Assembly (NCBI RefSeq): GCF_002813775.1
Contig: NZ_CP020370.1
Span: 3,001,501 to 3,065,500 of the forward strand
DNA length: 64,000 nt
Source: Candidatus Thiodictyon syntrophicum
Lineage (GTDB): Bacteria > Pseudomonadota > Gammaproteobacteria > Chromatiales > Chromatiaceae
Reading direction: 5' to 3'
Below are positions 44,705 through 54,263 of this stretch, one piece after another. Position numbers and translations under genes: made by a program. Position 1 is the first letter of the stretch, and every line of letters starts with the position of its first letter. The notes under the pieces are model-generated. The model searched no databases. It saw nothing but the letters and a program-made list of their open reading frames with translations, and was not told the origin of the DNA.

Positions 44705-46942
44705 TCACCGCACACAATCCACATAATAGCGCACATGCCCATTGAGTCCCTCCTTGACCAACCCATGGATGTCGGTCTCGAATCCCGGGAACTTGTCGTT
44801 GAAGGCGCGCGCGAACTTGAGATACCGCACGATGGTGGCATTGAAGCGCTCGCCGGGGATCAGCAGCGGGATGCCGGGCGGGTAGGGGGTCAGCAGGATG
44901 GCGGTGATACGGCCTTCGAGGTGGTCGATCTCGACCCGGTCGATCTCGCGGTGGGCCATGCGCGCGAAGGCGTCGGCCGGGCGCATGGCGGGGGCCATCT
45001 CGGAGAGATACATCTCGGTGGTGAGGCGCGGGATGTCGTGTTCCTGATAGACGGCATGGATCTGGTCGCACAGGTCCTTGAGGCCAATGCGCTCATAGCG
45101 CGGCTGGCGGGCGACGAAGTCGGGCATGATGCGCCACAGGGGGCGGTTGTGGTCATAGTCGTCCTTGAATTGCTGAAGCTCCGTGACCATGGTGTTCCAG
45201 CGGCCCTTGGTGATGCCGATGGTGAACATGATGAAGAATGAATACAGCCCCGTCTTCTCCACGATGATGCCGTGCTCGACCAGGTAGCGGGTGACGATGG
45301 CGGCCGGGATGCCCCAGTCCGCCACATCGCCGTCCACATCGACCCCGGGGGTGATCACCGTCGCCTTGATGGGGTCGAGCATATTGAAGCCGGGGGCGAG
45401 CTCCCCGAAGCCGTGCCAGCGCTCGTCGGCCCGCAGGACCCAGTCCTCGCGCTCGCCGATGCCTTCCTCGGCCAGTTCGTCCGGCCCCCAGACCTTGAAC
45501 CACCAGGACTCTTCCAGCTCCGCGTCGACCTTGCGCATGGCGCGGCGGAAGTCGAGTGCCTCCAGGATGGATTCCTCGACCAGGGCGGGGCCGCCGGGGG
45601 GCTCCATCATGGCGGCGGCCACGTCGCAGGAGGCGATGATGGCGTATTGGGGGCTGGTGGACATGTGCATGAGGAAGGCCTCGTTGAACACGTCGCGGTC
45701 GAGTTTGCGGCTGTCGCTCTCCTGGACCAGGATTTGCGATGCCTGCGAGAGCCCCGCCAGCATCTTATGGGTGGACTGGGTGGAGAAGATCATGGAATCG
45801 GCGCAGGGGGCGCGGCCCTCGCCGATGGCGTGATAGTTGCGGTAGAAGTCGTGGAAGGGGGCGTGGGGCAGCCAGGCCTCGTCGAAATGGAGCCGGCCGA
45901 TGTGCCCGTCGAGCATCTCCTTGATGGTCTCGACGTTATAGAGCACGCCGTCATAGGTGCTCTGGGTGATGGTCAGGATACGCGGGCGGGCGCCGGTTTC
46001 GGCGAAGGGGTTGGCGGCGATCTTGCGCTCGATGTTCTCCCAACTGAATTCGGAGAGCGGGATAGGCCCGATAATCCCGTAGTGATTGCGGGTGGGCATC
46101 AGAAAGACCGGGATGGCCCCGGTGATGGTGATGGCGTGCAGGATGGACTTGTGGCAGTTGCGGTCCACCACGACCACATCCCCGGGGGCGACGCTGGACT
46201 GCCAGACGATCTTGTTCGAGGTCGAGGTTCCGTTGGTGACGAAGAACAGGTGGTCGGCATGGAAGATGCGCGCGGCGTTGCGCTCCGCCGCCACCACCGG
46301 CCCCGTGTGGTCGAGCAGTTGTCCAAGCTCCTCCACCGCGTTGCAGACGTCGGCGCGCAGCAGGTTCTCGCCGAAGAACTGGTGGAACATCTGGCCTACC
46401 GGGCTCTTGAGGAAGGCGACACCGCCGGAATGCCCCGGGCAGTGCCAGGAGTAGGAACTGTCCGCCGCGTAGTGGATCAGGGCGCGGAAGAAGGGCGGGG
46501 CCAGCGAGTCCAGGTAGTTGCGCGCCTCGCGCGCGATGTAGCGGGCGACGAACTCCGGGGTGTCCTCGAACATGTGGATGAAGCCGTGCAGTTCGCGCAG
46601 GACATCGTTGGGGATGTGCCGCGAGGTGCGGGTCTCGCCGTAGAGGAAGATCGGGATGTCGGTGTTGCGGAAGCGGATCTCCTCCACGAAGGCGCGCAAC
46701 TGGGCGACCGCCTTCTCCGCTTCCTCCGGGGAGGAGAACTGCTCGTCGTCGATCGACAGGATAAAGGCCGAGGCGCGGGACTGCTGCTGGGCGAAGGAGG
46801 CGACGTCGCCGAAGCTGGTGACGCCCAGGGCCTCGATGCCCTCCTCCTCGATCGCCTTGGCGAGCACCCGCACGCCGGTGCCGCTGGCGTTCTCGGAGCG
46901 GAAGTCCTCGTCGACGATGACCACGGGGAAACGAAAGCGCAT
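44705..46942 (-). CDS. Orn/Lys/Arg decarboxylase, fold type I
   Basis: A 745-residue PLP enzyme. The N-terminal wing domain (FRFPVVIVDEDFRSENA) is receiver-like; the core has SWHCPGHSGGVAFLKSP, FVTNGTSTSNKIV, DEAWLPHAPFH and the PLP Lys in STQSTHKMLAGLSQASQI. The C-terminal domain ends with TPYPPGIPLLIPGERF. It decarboxylates lysine, arginine or ornithine; the sequence alone does not settle which. Its length is like proteobacterial LdcA/AdiA. AAGG precedes the ATG at 46942. It may serve polyamine synthesis or acid resistance. Confidence 0.9.
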   Translation of the reverse strand: MRFRFPVVIVDEDFRSENASGTGVRVLAKAIEEEGIEALGVTSFGDVASFAQQQSRASAFILSIDDEQFSSPEEAEKAVAQLRAFVEEIRFRNTDIPIFLYGETRTSRHIPNDVLRELHGFIHMFEDTPEFVARYIAREARNYLDSLAPPFFRALIHYAADSSYSWHCPGHSGGVAFLKSPVGQMFHQFFGENLLRADVCNAVEELGQLLDHTGPVVAAERNAARIFHADHLFFVTNGTSTSNKIVWQSSVAPGDVVVVDRNCHKSILHAITITGAIPVFLMPTRNHYGIIGPIPLSEFSWENIERKIAANPFAETGARPRILTITQSTYDGVLYNVETIKEMLDGHIGRLHFDEAWLPHAPFHDFYRNYHAIGEGRAPCADSMIFSTQSTHKMLAGLSQASQILVQESDSRKLDRDVFNEAFLMHMSTSPQYAIIASCDVAAAMMEPPGGPALVEESILEALDFRRAMRKVDAELEESWWFKVWGPDELAEEGIGEREDWVLRADERWHGFGELAPGFNMLDPIKATVITPGVDVDGDVADWGIPAAIVTRYLVEHGIIVEKTGLYSFFIMFTIGITKGRWNTMVTELQQFKDDYDHNRPLWRIMPDFVARQPRYERIGLKDLCDQIHAVYQEHDIPRLTTEMYLSEMAPAMRPADAFARMAHREIDRVEIDHLEGRITAILLTPYPPGIPLLIPGERFNATIVRYLKFARAFNDKFPGFETDIHGLVKEGLNGHVRYYVDCVR

Positions 46943-47059
46943 GGGGGGACCTTCTTGGGGGGCGGCGGGAAAGGCGCGGCAGTATAGGGCCAACGGGGGC
47001 GGCTGCGCGTTACCGTAGACGGTTATAATTTCCCGCCTGATCCGAGTGGAGCCGACGCC

Positions 47060-47671
47060 ATGCCCAAACCCCTGCCCGCGACCCAAGAGCACGCCTACCG
47101 GCTCGAAGAGTCCATCGACCGCTTCGTGGCCGACGTCGGCGTCGAGTTCAACAAACTCTACAATCTTCAGACGCGCAACGAGGCTGAAATGCGCGCCTAC
47201 AAGGAAGAAAGCCGTGCCGAGCGGCGGGAAATGAACCGCCAGTGGGGTGAACTGGCCAACAAGCTCGGGACCCTGGTGGAGGATCTCGTCTACCCCAGTC
47301 TGCAACGGGTCTTGTGCGAGACTTTCGGTCACGATTTCGACAGCATCTTCGCCCGGATCTGGCACCGCCTGCCGGACGGTCGCAGCAAGGAGTTCGACGC
47401 CTACGCGATTTCCGCTGATTTGGCGGTGGTCAACAGCACCAAGGCCACCCTGCGCAGCGCGGACGTGGACCGGATGGTGGACGAGATCGCTGCCTTCCGG
47501 GAGTTCGTACCCGCCCAGGCCCACCTGCCCGTGGTCGGCATCCTGGCCACCTTGTCGGTGCACGAGAGCGTACTCAACTACGCGGAGCGCATGGGCTTTC
47601 TGGTCCTGGCCGTCGGCGATCAGGTGCTGGAGGTCAAGAACCGGCCGGGCTTCGTGCCCAAACGCTGGTAA
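47060..47671 (+). CDS. DUF3782-like coiled-coil PD-(D/E)XK-type protein
   Basis: A 203-residue protein. Residues 10-80 form a charged coiled coil ([20 protein letters not shown]), followed by a nuclease-like fold: [23 protein letters not shown]. In relatives, as I recall them, the last motif reads VVNETK; here Ser replaces the Glu, so catalysis is doubtful. Such proteins are often numerous in filamentous or phototrophic bacteria. It is followed after 40 bp by the DUF808 gene in the same direction. Confidence 0.7.
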   Translation: MPKPLPATQEHAYRLEESIDRFVADVGVEFNKLYNLQTRNEAEMRAYKEESRAERREMNRQWGELANKLGTLVEDLVYPSLQRVLCETFGHDFDSIFARIWHRLPDGRSKEFDAYAISADLAVVNSTKATLRSADVDRMVDEIAAFREFVPAQAHLPVVGILATLSVHESVLNYAERMGFLVLAVGDQVLEVKNRPGFVPKRW

Positions 47672-47714
47672 TCTCCCCGCAGTCCGTCAACCCAAGGTCG
47701 CGGAGAGCAAACCC

Positions 47715-48698
47715 ATGGCCGGCAGCAGCCTACTCGCACTGATCGACGATATCGCGACCGTCCTGGACGACATCTCGGTGATGACCAAGGTGGCGGCCAA
47801 GAAGACCGCCGGGGTCCTGGGGGACGACCTGGCCCTGAACGCCGAGCAGGTGGCCGGGGTGCGGGCGGAGCGGGAACTCCCGGTGGTCTGGGCGGTGGCC
47901 AAGGGGTCCCTGGTCAACAAGGCGATCCTGGTGCCGGCGGCGCTGGCGGTCAGCGCCATCGCCCCCTGGGCCATCCTGCCGCTGCTGATGCTGGGCGGGG
48001 CCTATCTGTCCTTTGAGGGGTTCGAGAAGCTGGCCCACCGGTTCCTGCACGCCAAGTCAGCGGACGCCAACCACCACGCCGCACTGACGCGCGCCCTCCA
48101 GGACCCGGCGGTCGATCTGGTGACCCTGGAGCGGGCCAAGATCAAGGGTGCGGTGCGCACCGATTTCGTCCTCTCCGCGGAGATTATCGTCATCACCCTG
48201 GGGATCGTGGCCGCCGCGCCCTTCCTCAGTCAGGTGACGGTGCTGGCGGGGATCGCGGTCATCATGACGCTGGGGGTCTATGGGCTGGTCGCCGTGATCG
48301 TCAAGCTGGACGATGCGGGGCTGTTCCTCAGCCGGTTGACCGGGGCGGGGCACTGGAGCGGATTCCTGCGGGGTCTGGGCCGGGGGCTCCTGGCCGCCGC
48401 CCCGCAATTGATGAAGGTGCTGTCGGTCGTCGGCACCGCGGCCATGTTTCTGGTGGGCGGCGGGATCATCACCCACGGCATCCCGGCCGCCCATCACCTG
48501 ATCGAGGGGGTCACCCATGCGGCGGCCGCCGCACCGACGCTGGGCGCCGTGTTGAGGCCAATCACGCCGCTGCTGGTGGATGTCCTGGTCGGCGTGCTGA
48601 CCGGGGCCCTGGTCCTTCTGGGCGTCACCCTGGCCGGTCGGCTGTGGGCGGTCATCCGGCGCTGGGGTGGGTCCGCGATGCGGTCCGAAAAAACCTGA
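47715..48698 (+). CDS. DUF808 (YedI-like) membrane protein
   Basis: A 327-residue inner-membrane protein. It begins [20 protein letters not shown], the recognisable start of the DUF808 family, and continues with [22 protein letters not shown]. Six to seven helices follow, including [21 protein letters not shown] and a KLAHRFLH loop. Family function is unknown. GGAGAG lies upstream of the ATG at 47715; the longer frame from 47247 overlaps the previous gene out of frame. Confidence 0.87.
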   Translation: MAGSSLLALIDDIATVLDDISVMTKVAAKKTAGVLGDDLALNAEQVAGVRAERELPVVWAVAKGSLVNKAILVPAALAVSAIAPWAILPLLMLGGAYLSFEGFEKLAHRFLHAKSADANHHAALTRALQDPAVDLVTLERAKIKGAVRTDFVLSAEIIVITLGIVAAAPFLSQVTVLAGIAVIMTLGVYGLVAVIVKLDDAGLFLSRLTGAGHWSGFLRGLGRGLLAAAPQLMKVLSVVGTAAMFLVGGGIITHGIPAAHHLIEGVTHAAAAAPTLGAVLRPITPLLVDVLVGVLTGALVLLGVTLAGRLWAVIRRWGGSAMRSEKT

Positions 48699-48705
48699 GC
48701 CCCCA

Positions 48706-48778
48706 GGGTGCGCCGCGCCCACCCGTGCGACCCCGATGCCGCTGCGTCTCTGCGCAAGCTGCGCGCGGCGCACCCTAC
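48706..48778. repeat. GTAGGGTGCGC family inverted repeat
   Basis: AGGGTGCGCCGCGCCCACC faces GCGCGCGGCGCACCCTACG after about 35 bp. It follows the DUF808 stop closely and may act as its terminator. Confidence 0.65.
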
Positions 48779-48904
48779 GCCGATCGCCGGTCGCCGTGGA
48801 TCACAGGCCGCGGGTGCTGGTCAGCGCGGCGGCGGCTCGATTACCATCGGCGATTCGGCCCACGCCGCACCAGCGGCATCCCACCACCTTGACGAAGCAC
48901 CAGC

Positions 48905-49771
48905 ATGAAGTTCACCGTCGATGAATTCCGCGCCTGGCCCCACAAGTGCGTGACCCTGCTCGGCATGTCCGGGGTCGGCAAGACCTGGCTGTCCGACCTG
49001 CTGCGCCGCAGTGACTGGTTCCACTACTCCGGTGACTACCGCATCGGCACCCGTTATCTGGACGAGCCGATCCTGGACCTGGTGAAGGCCCACGCCATGC
49101 GCGACCCCTTCCTGCGCGACCTGCTGCGCAGTGACTGGATCTTTATTCGCAACAACATCAAGGTGATGGACCTGGGGCCCGTGTTGAGCTTCGTCGGCAA
49201 GCTCGGCAATCCGGAGTCGGGCGGGCTGCCGTTGCCGGAGTTCAGCCGTCGTCAGGCGCTCTACCGGGAGGCGGAGATCGCGGCCATGGGCGATGTGCCG
49301 GACTTCATCCGCAAGGCCAAGGAGATCTACGGCTACGCCAATCTGGTGAACGACGTGGGCGGGAGCCTGTGCGAACTGGAGGAGCCGCGCGTCATCTCGC
49401 TCCTGGCCCAGCACAGCCTGATCCTGTATATCCGGGTCCCGGAGGCGGACGAGATCAAGCTGATCAAGCGCGCCCAGGCCGATCCCAAGCCGCTCTATTA
49501 TCGGCCGGAATTCCTCACGACCGCGGTCGCGGATTATCTGGCGGCGCGGGGGCTGGAGTATGTGGCGGAGATCGAGCCCGACGACTTCACCCGCTGGGTC
49601 TTTCCGCGGCTCTTTCACTCGCGCGTCCCCCGCTACGAGGCCATCGCCCGGCCCCATGGCTACACGGTGTCATCGCAGGAGGTGGCCCTGATCCGGGACG
49701 AACGGGACTTCCTGGAACTGTTGGAGACCGCCATCGCCCGCGCGGGGACGCGACCGGAAGGGGCACCGTAA
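48905..49771 (+). CDS. P-loop NTPase of unknown function
   Basis: A 288-residue protein with Walker A GMSGVGKTW at about residues 20-28 followed by LSDLLRRSDWFHYSGDYRIG, similar in layout to shikimate or adenylate-type kinases. RVPEADEIKLIKRAQADPKP could form a lid. Length and C-terminal half (VFPRLFHSRVPRYEAIARPHGY) differ from those kinases. I do not know its substrate. It is between two repeat-filled gaps and is apparently monocistronic. Confidence 0.78.
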   Translation: MKFTVDEFRAWPHKCVTLLGMSGVGKTWLSDLLRRSDWFHYSGDYRIGTRYLDEPILDLVKAHAMRDPFLRDLLRSDWIFIRNNIKVMDLGPVLSFVGKLGNPESGGLPLPEFSRRQALYREAEIAAMGDVPDFIRKAKEIYGYANLVNDVGGSLCELEEPRVISLLAQHSLILYIRVPEADEIKLIKRAQADPKPLYYRPEFLTTAVADYLAARGLEYVAEIEPDDFTRWVFPRLFHSRVPRYEAIARPHGYTVSSQEVALIRDERDFLELLETAIARAGTRPEGAP

Positions 49772-49833
49772 GGCGATTTCCGAAAAACTCCGTACCACGA
49801 AGGCTCGACCTGTCGATGGCCGGAGCGACTCAA

Positions 49834-49894
49834 CCGGAGGCCGACGCTTTAGCGGGCAGCGACGCCGCATCCGGCTGAAGCCTCGACCTCCGGT
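49834..49894. repeat. Inverted repeat, GGAGGTCGAGGCT family
   Basis: CCGGAGGCCGACGCTTTAGC faces GGCTGAAGCCTCGACCTCCGG. It is related to 38117-38196 and lies in the 208-bp gap before metA. Confidence 0.65.
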
Positions 49895-49979
49895 TTGTTG
49901 TACGGGTACAAAGTTATCCCGAATTCACCTAACCGTTATACCGGTTTTTCTGCGGCATCGCTTTACCAGGGTCGCTCTC

Positions 49980-51062
49980 ATGCCTATCGTCGCCCACAAC
50001 CCCCTGCCCACCTTCGCCCACCTGCGCGCCGCGGGCCAGCAGATCCTGGACCCGGACCGGGCCCGCCATCAGGACATCCGGGAACTGCACATCGGGCTGC
50101 TGAACATGATGCCGGACGCCGCCCTGGAGGCCACCGAGCGCCAGTTCTTCCGGCTCATCGGCCAGAGCAACCAGATCGCCCAATTCTACGTCCACCCCTT
50201 CACCCTGGACTCACTCCCGCGCTCGGAATCGGCGCGCGCGCACATCCGCCGCTACTATCAGCCCTTCGCGCGCATCCGTGAGGACGGGTTGGACGCGCTC
50301 ATCATCACGGGGGCCAATGTGACCGGCCCGGACCTGTCCGGTGAGCCCTTCTGGAAACCGCTGATCGAGGTGGTGGACTGGGCCTGGGACAACGTCAGTT
50401 CCACCCTCTGCTCCTGCCTCGCGACCCATGCCGTGCTCCAGTTCCGCTATGGTCAGCGGCGCCGCCACCTGGGTGAGAAGCGCTGGGGGGTCTTCCCGCA
50501 CCGGGTGGTGGACCGGGCGCACCCCTTGGTGGGCACGGTCAACACCCTGTTCGATGTGCCCCATTCGCGGTTCAACGAGATCAGTCGCCCCCAGTTCGAT
50601 ACGGCCGGACTCCCGGTCCTGGTGGAGAGCCCGGAGGCCGGGGTCCACCTGGCGGTGAGTGCGGACGGGTTCCGGCAGGTGTTCTTCCAGGGCCACCCGG
50701 AGTACGACACCATCTCGCTGCTCAAGGAGTATAAACGCGAGGTCAAGCGCTATGCGGCGGCGGAGCGACCCGATTATCCGCCCTTCCCCGAGGGCTATTT
50801 CACCGTGCAATCGCGCGCCATCCTCGACGAGCACGCCGCACGCCTGCGCGCGGCCATGGCCCAGGGCCGCGAGCCACCACCCCTGCCGGAGGAGCATATC
50901 GTCTTCCGCCTGGACAACACCTGGCACGACACCGCCGAGGGGGTGGTGGGCAACTGGATGGGACTGATCTATCAGGTGACCCACAGCGACCGCAAACTGC
51001 CCTTCATGGACCAGATCGACCCGGCGGACCCCCTGGGGTTGCGGCGGCGGCCCGCGCCCTGA
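49980..51062 (+). CDS. metA: Homoserine O-acyltransferase (MetA family)
   Basis: A 360-residue MetA-type enzyme activating homoserine for methionine synthesis with succinyl- or acetyl-CoA. The glutamine-amidotransferase-like fold shows the nucleophile Cys in LCSCLATHAVLQF, the His in FFQGHPEYDT and LNMMPDAALEATERQFFR near the N-terminus. The family cannot be split into succinyl and acetyl types by eye. The C-terminus is somewhat longer than that of E. coli MetA. The start ATG has a weak AGGGT site. Confidence 0.9.
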   Translation: MPIVAHNPLPTFAHLRAAGQQILDPDRARHQDIRELHIGLLNMMPDAALEATERQFFRLIGQSNQIAQFYVHPFTLDSLPRSESARAHIRRYYQPFARIREDGLDALIITGANVTGPDLSGEPFWKPLIEVVDWAWDNVSSTLCSCLATHAVLQFRYGQRRRHLGEKRWGVFPHRVVDRAHPLVGTVNTLFDVPHSRFNEISRPQFDTAGLPVLVESPEAGVHLAVSADGFRQVFFQGHPEYDTISLLKEYKREVKRYAAAERPDYPPFPEGYFTVQSRAILDEHAARLRAAMAQGREPPPLPEEHIVFRLDNTWHDTAEGVVGNWMGLIYQVTHSDRKLPFMDQIDPADPLGLRRRPAP

Positions 51063-51201
51063 GAGGGACGGCGCGCGCAGCCTCAGGCGCGGATGGCCGC
51101 AATGAGCCGACCCTGGGGGGCTGTGCGCCTCGCGGCGCTCGGGGTTGAAAAAGCGCATAGTGCGTCTCCGGCACTTTCACCCGGTACGTTCAGGACCCTT
51201 G

Positions 51202-51756
51202 ATGAAAACCGAAAAAGACAAAATGCTGGCCGGCGAGCCCTATGACCCGCGCGACCCGCGGCTCTGTGCCGAGCGCCGCCGGGCGCGGCTGCTGTTCAAG
51301 GCGCTGAATGACAGCCGCGACGATGAGGAGGCACAGCGCGCGCGCCTGATCGCGGAGTTGATCCCGGACGCGGGACCCGGCATCTGGATCGAGCCGCCCT
51401 TCTACTGCGACTATGGCAGCAACATCAGGCTCGGCGCCCGGGTTTACTTCAACTTCAACTGTGTGATCCTCGATGTCGCGCCGGTGCGGATCGGATCGGG
51501 CGTGCTCTTCGGCCCTGTCGTGCAGGTCTACACGGCGACCCACCCGCTCGACGCCGCGCAGCGTCGGGCGGGGGTCGAGTCGGGGCGGGCGATCAGCATC
51601 GGCGACGACGTTTGGGTCGGCGGCGGGGCCATCATCTGTCCCGGTGTCGACATCGGTGCCGGGTCTGTGATCGGGGCCGGCAGCGTGGTGACGGGGGACA
51701 TTCCGGCGGGCGTGCTGGCGGTGGGCAACCCCTGTCGGGTCATTCGCGAACTCTGA
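51202..51756 (+). CDS. maa: Maltose/galactoside O-acetyltransferase-like protein
   Basis: A 184-residue left-handed beta-helix acetyltransferase. The N-terminal cap MKTEKDKMLAGEPYDPRDPRL is typical of Maa/LacA/NodL, and hexapeptide repeats follow (ISIGDDVWVGGGAIICPGVD, IGAGSVIGAGSVVTGD). The catalytic His lies in YTATHPLDA. It transfers acetyl groups from acetyl-CoA to sugars. The ATG at 51202 is used because the family starts there. Its 3' end converges with mqo, 2 bp apart. Confidence 0.9.
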   Translation: MKTEKDKMLAGEPYDPRDPRLCAERRRARLLFKALNDSRDDEEAQRARLIAELIPDAGPGIWIEPPFYCDYGSNIRLGARVYFNFNCVILDVAPVRIGSGVLFGPVVQVYTATHPLDAAQRRAGVESGRAISIGDDVWVGGGAIICPGVDIGAGSVIGAGSVVTGDIPAGVLAVGNPCRVIREL

Positions 51757-51758
51757 GC

Positions 51759-53189
51759 TCAGACGGCCCGGGCCAACGCCCGTTGCTCCTCCTCCTGCGC
51801 GACCGCGGCGCCGTCGGAGTCCCCGCGCGTGTCCTCGTACCCCATCAGCAGGCCCCGTGCGAAGGCGTCTTCGTCGATGTGCGCCCCCAGGTGGCACGCC
51901 AGGGTGCGCATGTCGGTCTCGGCGTTGCCCAGGCAACTGGTGCCGCCGGGGGAGGGAACCAGGTTGAAGATGATCCCGTCGCCGTTGGTGATCTTGGCCT
52001 CGCCCAGGTGCAGGGTGCCGGCCGCCCGGTCGATCAGCAGGGGCCGCACCCCGCCGAATCCCTCCGCATAGGTGATGTCGGCGGCGGTGAGGGAGGGGAC
52101 GATCTTGCGGATCTCGCGCACGAAGAGCCGCCGGTTGAGCCCGGGGACCTCGGACAGGACGTTGCGCAGCAGGTGGTGGCGCAGGTCCGGGACCCGCAGT
52201 AGGTGGCGCAGCGTGGGGAGGACCTGATGGTCGAGGCGCAGCACCTCGAAGAACTCTTTGACGGTCTCGCGGTTGCGGCGTTCCAGGAGCGGCAGCATGA
52301 GCGCGGTGGGTCCGAAGCGGGTCTTGCCGCGCTCCTTGATGTCGTGGTCGCCGTGCACGGCGGCGAAGGGCAGCCGTGGGTTCTGGACCGTATAGACCTT
52401 GCCGTTCAGGGCCTCGGGGGCGAAGTAGAAGGAGCCGGCCATGGGCAGGCAGGCGCAGTCGTGGCCCAGGCCCAGTTGCTGGGCCATCAGGAGCGAGTGC
52501 CCGCCCGCGCACACCACTACCGAGCGCGCCTGCAGGAGGCCGCGGTTGGTCTCCAGCACATAGTCCGGGCCGGCGCGGTGGATGCGCCCCACGGTGGTGG
52601 AGAACAGTTGCGTGATCTGCCGGTCCGTGGTGCGGTCCAGGCGCACACAGGCGTGCGAGAAGGACTGCGCGAGGGCGGCGAAGTCGACCGCGCTGTAGTC
52701 GTCCGGGGTGCCGGTGGCGAGGATCTCCTCGCGCCGCCAGGTCCCGTCGATCAGGGCGACATTGGGCTCCAGGTCGGCGATGGCGCGGCGCTCCAGGAGC
52801 CGCATGCGCGGGTACAGGTCCTTGAAGACCTCGTAGCGGCGGCGGATGTAGGCGCACTCCTGAGGGCCCACGCCCAGCACCATCTTGGGCATCGTAAAGA
52901 GGATGCGGTCGCGCTCCCGGGCGGGCAGGGCGCTTGCGTAGTTGACCACCATCGAGGCGGTGCGCCGCACCGCCCCCGCCTTCTCCAGGCTGTAGTTGGT
53001 CTCGATGTCGCCGCAGTGGATGGTCTGGCTGTTGTGCTGGGCGTGGGAGTTGACCTGCGCCGCGCCGTCGCATTTTTCCAGCAGACCCAGGCGTTTCAGG
53101 TCAGTGAAGCGGGCAAGTTCATAGAGCAGGGCCAGACCGGTCACGCCGGCGCCCACGATCAGACAGTCATACTTCGTCGAAGGGGTCAT
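51759..53189 (-). CDS. mqo: Malate:quinone oxidoreductase-like FAD enzyme
   Basis: A 476-residue flavoprotein. The dinucleotide motif YDCLIVGAGVTGLALLYEL is at residues 7-25, and SQTIHCGDIETNY with LPFAAVHGDHDI and ERGKTRFGPTA matches the Mqo family. Mqo oxidises malate to oxaloacetate and passes electrons to quinone at the membrane, feeding citrate synthase. The C-terminal SPGGTSCLGNAETDM resembles the conserved end. The ATG at 53189 is preferred over a GTG/ATG at 53279. A related L-2-hydroxyglutarate oxidase role is possible but less likely. Confidence 0.85.
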   Translation of the reverse strand: MTPSTKYDCLIVGAGVTGLALLYELARFTDLKRLGLLEKCDGAAQVNSHAQHNSQTIHCGDIETNYSLEKAGAVRRTASMVVNYASALPARERDRILFTMPKMVLGVGPQECAYIRRRYEVFKDLYPRMRLLERRAIADLEPNVALIDGTWRREEILATGTPDDYSAVDFAALAQSFSHACVRLDRTTDRQITQLFSTTVGRIHRAGPDYVLETNRGLLQARSVVVCAGGHSLLMAQQLGLGHDCACLPMAGSFYFAPEALNGKVYTVQNPRLPFAAVHGDHDIKERGKTRFGPTALMLPLLERRNRETVKEFFEVLRLDHQVLPTLRHLLRVPDLRHHLLRNVLSEVPGLNRRLFVREIRKIVPSLTAADITYAEGFGGVRPLLIDRAAGTLHLGEAKITNGDGIIFNLVPSPGGTSCLGNAETDMRTLACHLGAHIDEDAFARGLLMGYEDTRGDSDGAAVAQEEEQRALARAV

Positions 53190-53356
53190 GTCGCGGACTC
53201 CGGAGGCTACCGAACGGTGTCTCGTCAGAGCGGCGCCGCCGCGGTCGCGGCGTTTTGTGCAGCGCAGCAATGTCGACACCTTAGCCTAAGCGGGGACGCG
53301 GGGAAATCAGGGGAAACTGATTTGTAGTATTGGAGAAACAAATTTAATGCGGCTAA

Positions 53357-53638
53357 GCTGCTTTTTCGGCCATCGCCCCGGCAACCCTGACGCGGCGGCG
53401 GCGGGCCGCGCCGATGCGGCTGTCCGCGGCCGAGAGCGATCGGGTCTATCGCATTGCCGCCGCCTTTGAAGATGCCGTGCGGCTGTTCGAGGGCGACCAA
53501 GCCGCGGCCCGTGCCTGGCTCAAGGCGCCGGCCAAGGCCCTGGGGGGACAGCCGCCGCTTGAGTACCTGCGTACCGAAACCGGAGCGGCCGAGGTGCGCC
53601 GTCTGATCGGCCGACTGGAGCAGGGTGTCTACACCTGA
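53357..53638 (+). pseudogene. Xre/MbcA/ParS antitoxin, N-terminally truncated
   Basis: After a stop at 53354 the frame reads AIAPATLTRRRRAAPMRLSA and continues to a normal C-terminus (EVRRLIGRLEQGVYT). It aligns with the second half of the antitoxin at 208-654, from the recognition helix onward, but the N-terminal ~70 residues are gone. The first ATG is at 53414, inside the family region. Upstream sequence in other frames shows no good match. The toxin-binding part remains, so it may still be translated as a fragment. Confidence 0.75.
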
Positions 53639-54126
53639 TGCGGGTCTATCGCCTGGTTAAGGAGCGCTATGCCGCGTCCGCCCTGGACGGCAGCGGCGCC
53701 CGGACCTTCGGTGGGCGCTGGAACAGCCCCGGCACGGCCGTGATCTACGCCTCCGAGAGTGTTGCGCTTGCTGCCCTGGGGTTGCTGGTCCATCTGGGCC
53801 GCGGCGAGGTCTTGGACAGCTATCGCCTCTTCACGCTGACCCTGCCGGATCAGGCCATCCTGACCTTGGATGACGCCGCCCTGCCGGCCGACTGGCGCGC
53901 CGATCCCGCGCCGCGCGGCATCGCCGACATTGGCGACGGCTGGGTCGCGTCCGGCCGCTCGGCCGCGTTGCTGTTGCCGAGCGCCATCATCCCGCGAGAG
54001 CGCAATTGCCTGCTGAACCCAGCCCATCCGCAGTTTGCGGCCATCGCGGCCGCTGTCGCCGACGAGCCCTTCGGCCTCGATCCGCGCCTGGCCGGTGGGG
54101 CGGCGTCCGCGAGTGGTGTCGGTTAG
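53638..54126 (+). CDS. RES-domain protein with altered catalytic Glu
   Basis: A 162-residue RES protein overlapping the antitoxin stop by one base (TGATG). It has SALDGSGARTFGGRWNSPGT like active toxins, but LAALGLLVHLG replaces the LAQLELLVHLE of the paralogue at 651: Gly48 (GGG at 53779-53781) stands where the conserved Glu is found. A single A-to-G change explains it. Together with the truncated antitoxin this suggests loss of toxicity first or in parallel. The rest of the domain, including LLNPAHPQF, is intact. Confidence 0.82.
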   Translation: MRVYRLVKERYAASALDGSGARTFGGRWNSPGTAVIYASESVALAALGLLVHLGRGEVLDSYRLFTLTLPDQAILTLDDAALPADWRADPAPRGIADIGDGWVASGRSAALLLPSAIIPRERNCLLNPAHPQFAAIAAAVADEPFGLDPRLAGGAASASGVG

Positions 54127-54138
54127 CGCTAAAGGACT

Positions 54139-54177
54139 CGGGGCGTCCCGCCCTGACACGGGGGCGGGACGCCCCCG
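54139..54177. repeat. GGGGCGTCCCGCC inverted repeat
   Basis: GGGGCGTCCCGCC faces GGCGGGACGCCCC across a ~12-bp loop, just after the RES gene; a related GGGCGGGACGCCCCCGCTC is at 33793. It may terminate the RES transcript before prfC. Confidence 0.65.
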
Positions 54178-54263
54178 CTCCTTTCTGGTGCCGGTCCCGG
54201 CAGGCACCGCTATAATCCCAGGGTTTAGCCGCACCGCGGCTGCCCCACGCCAGTCTCCCCCTT

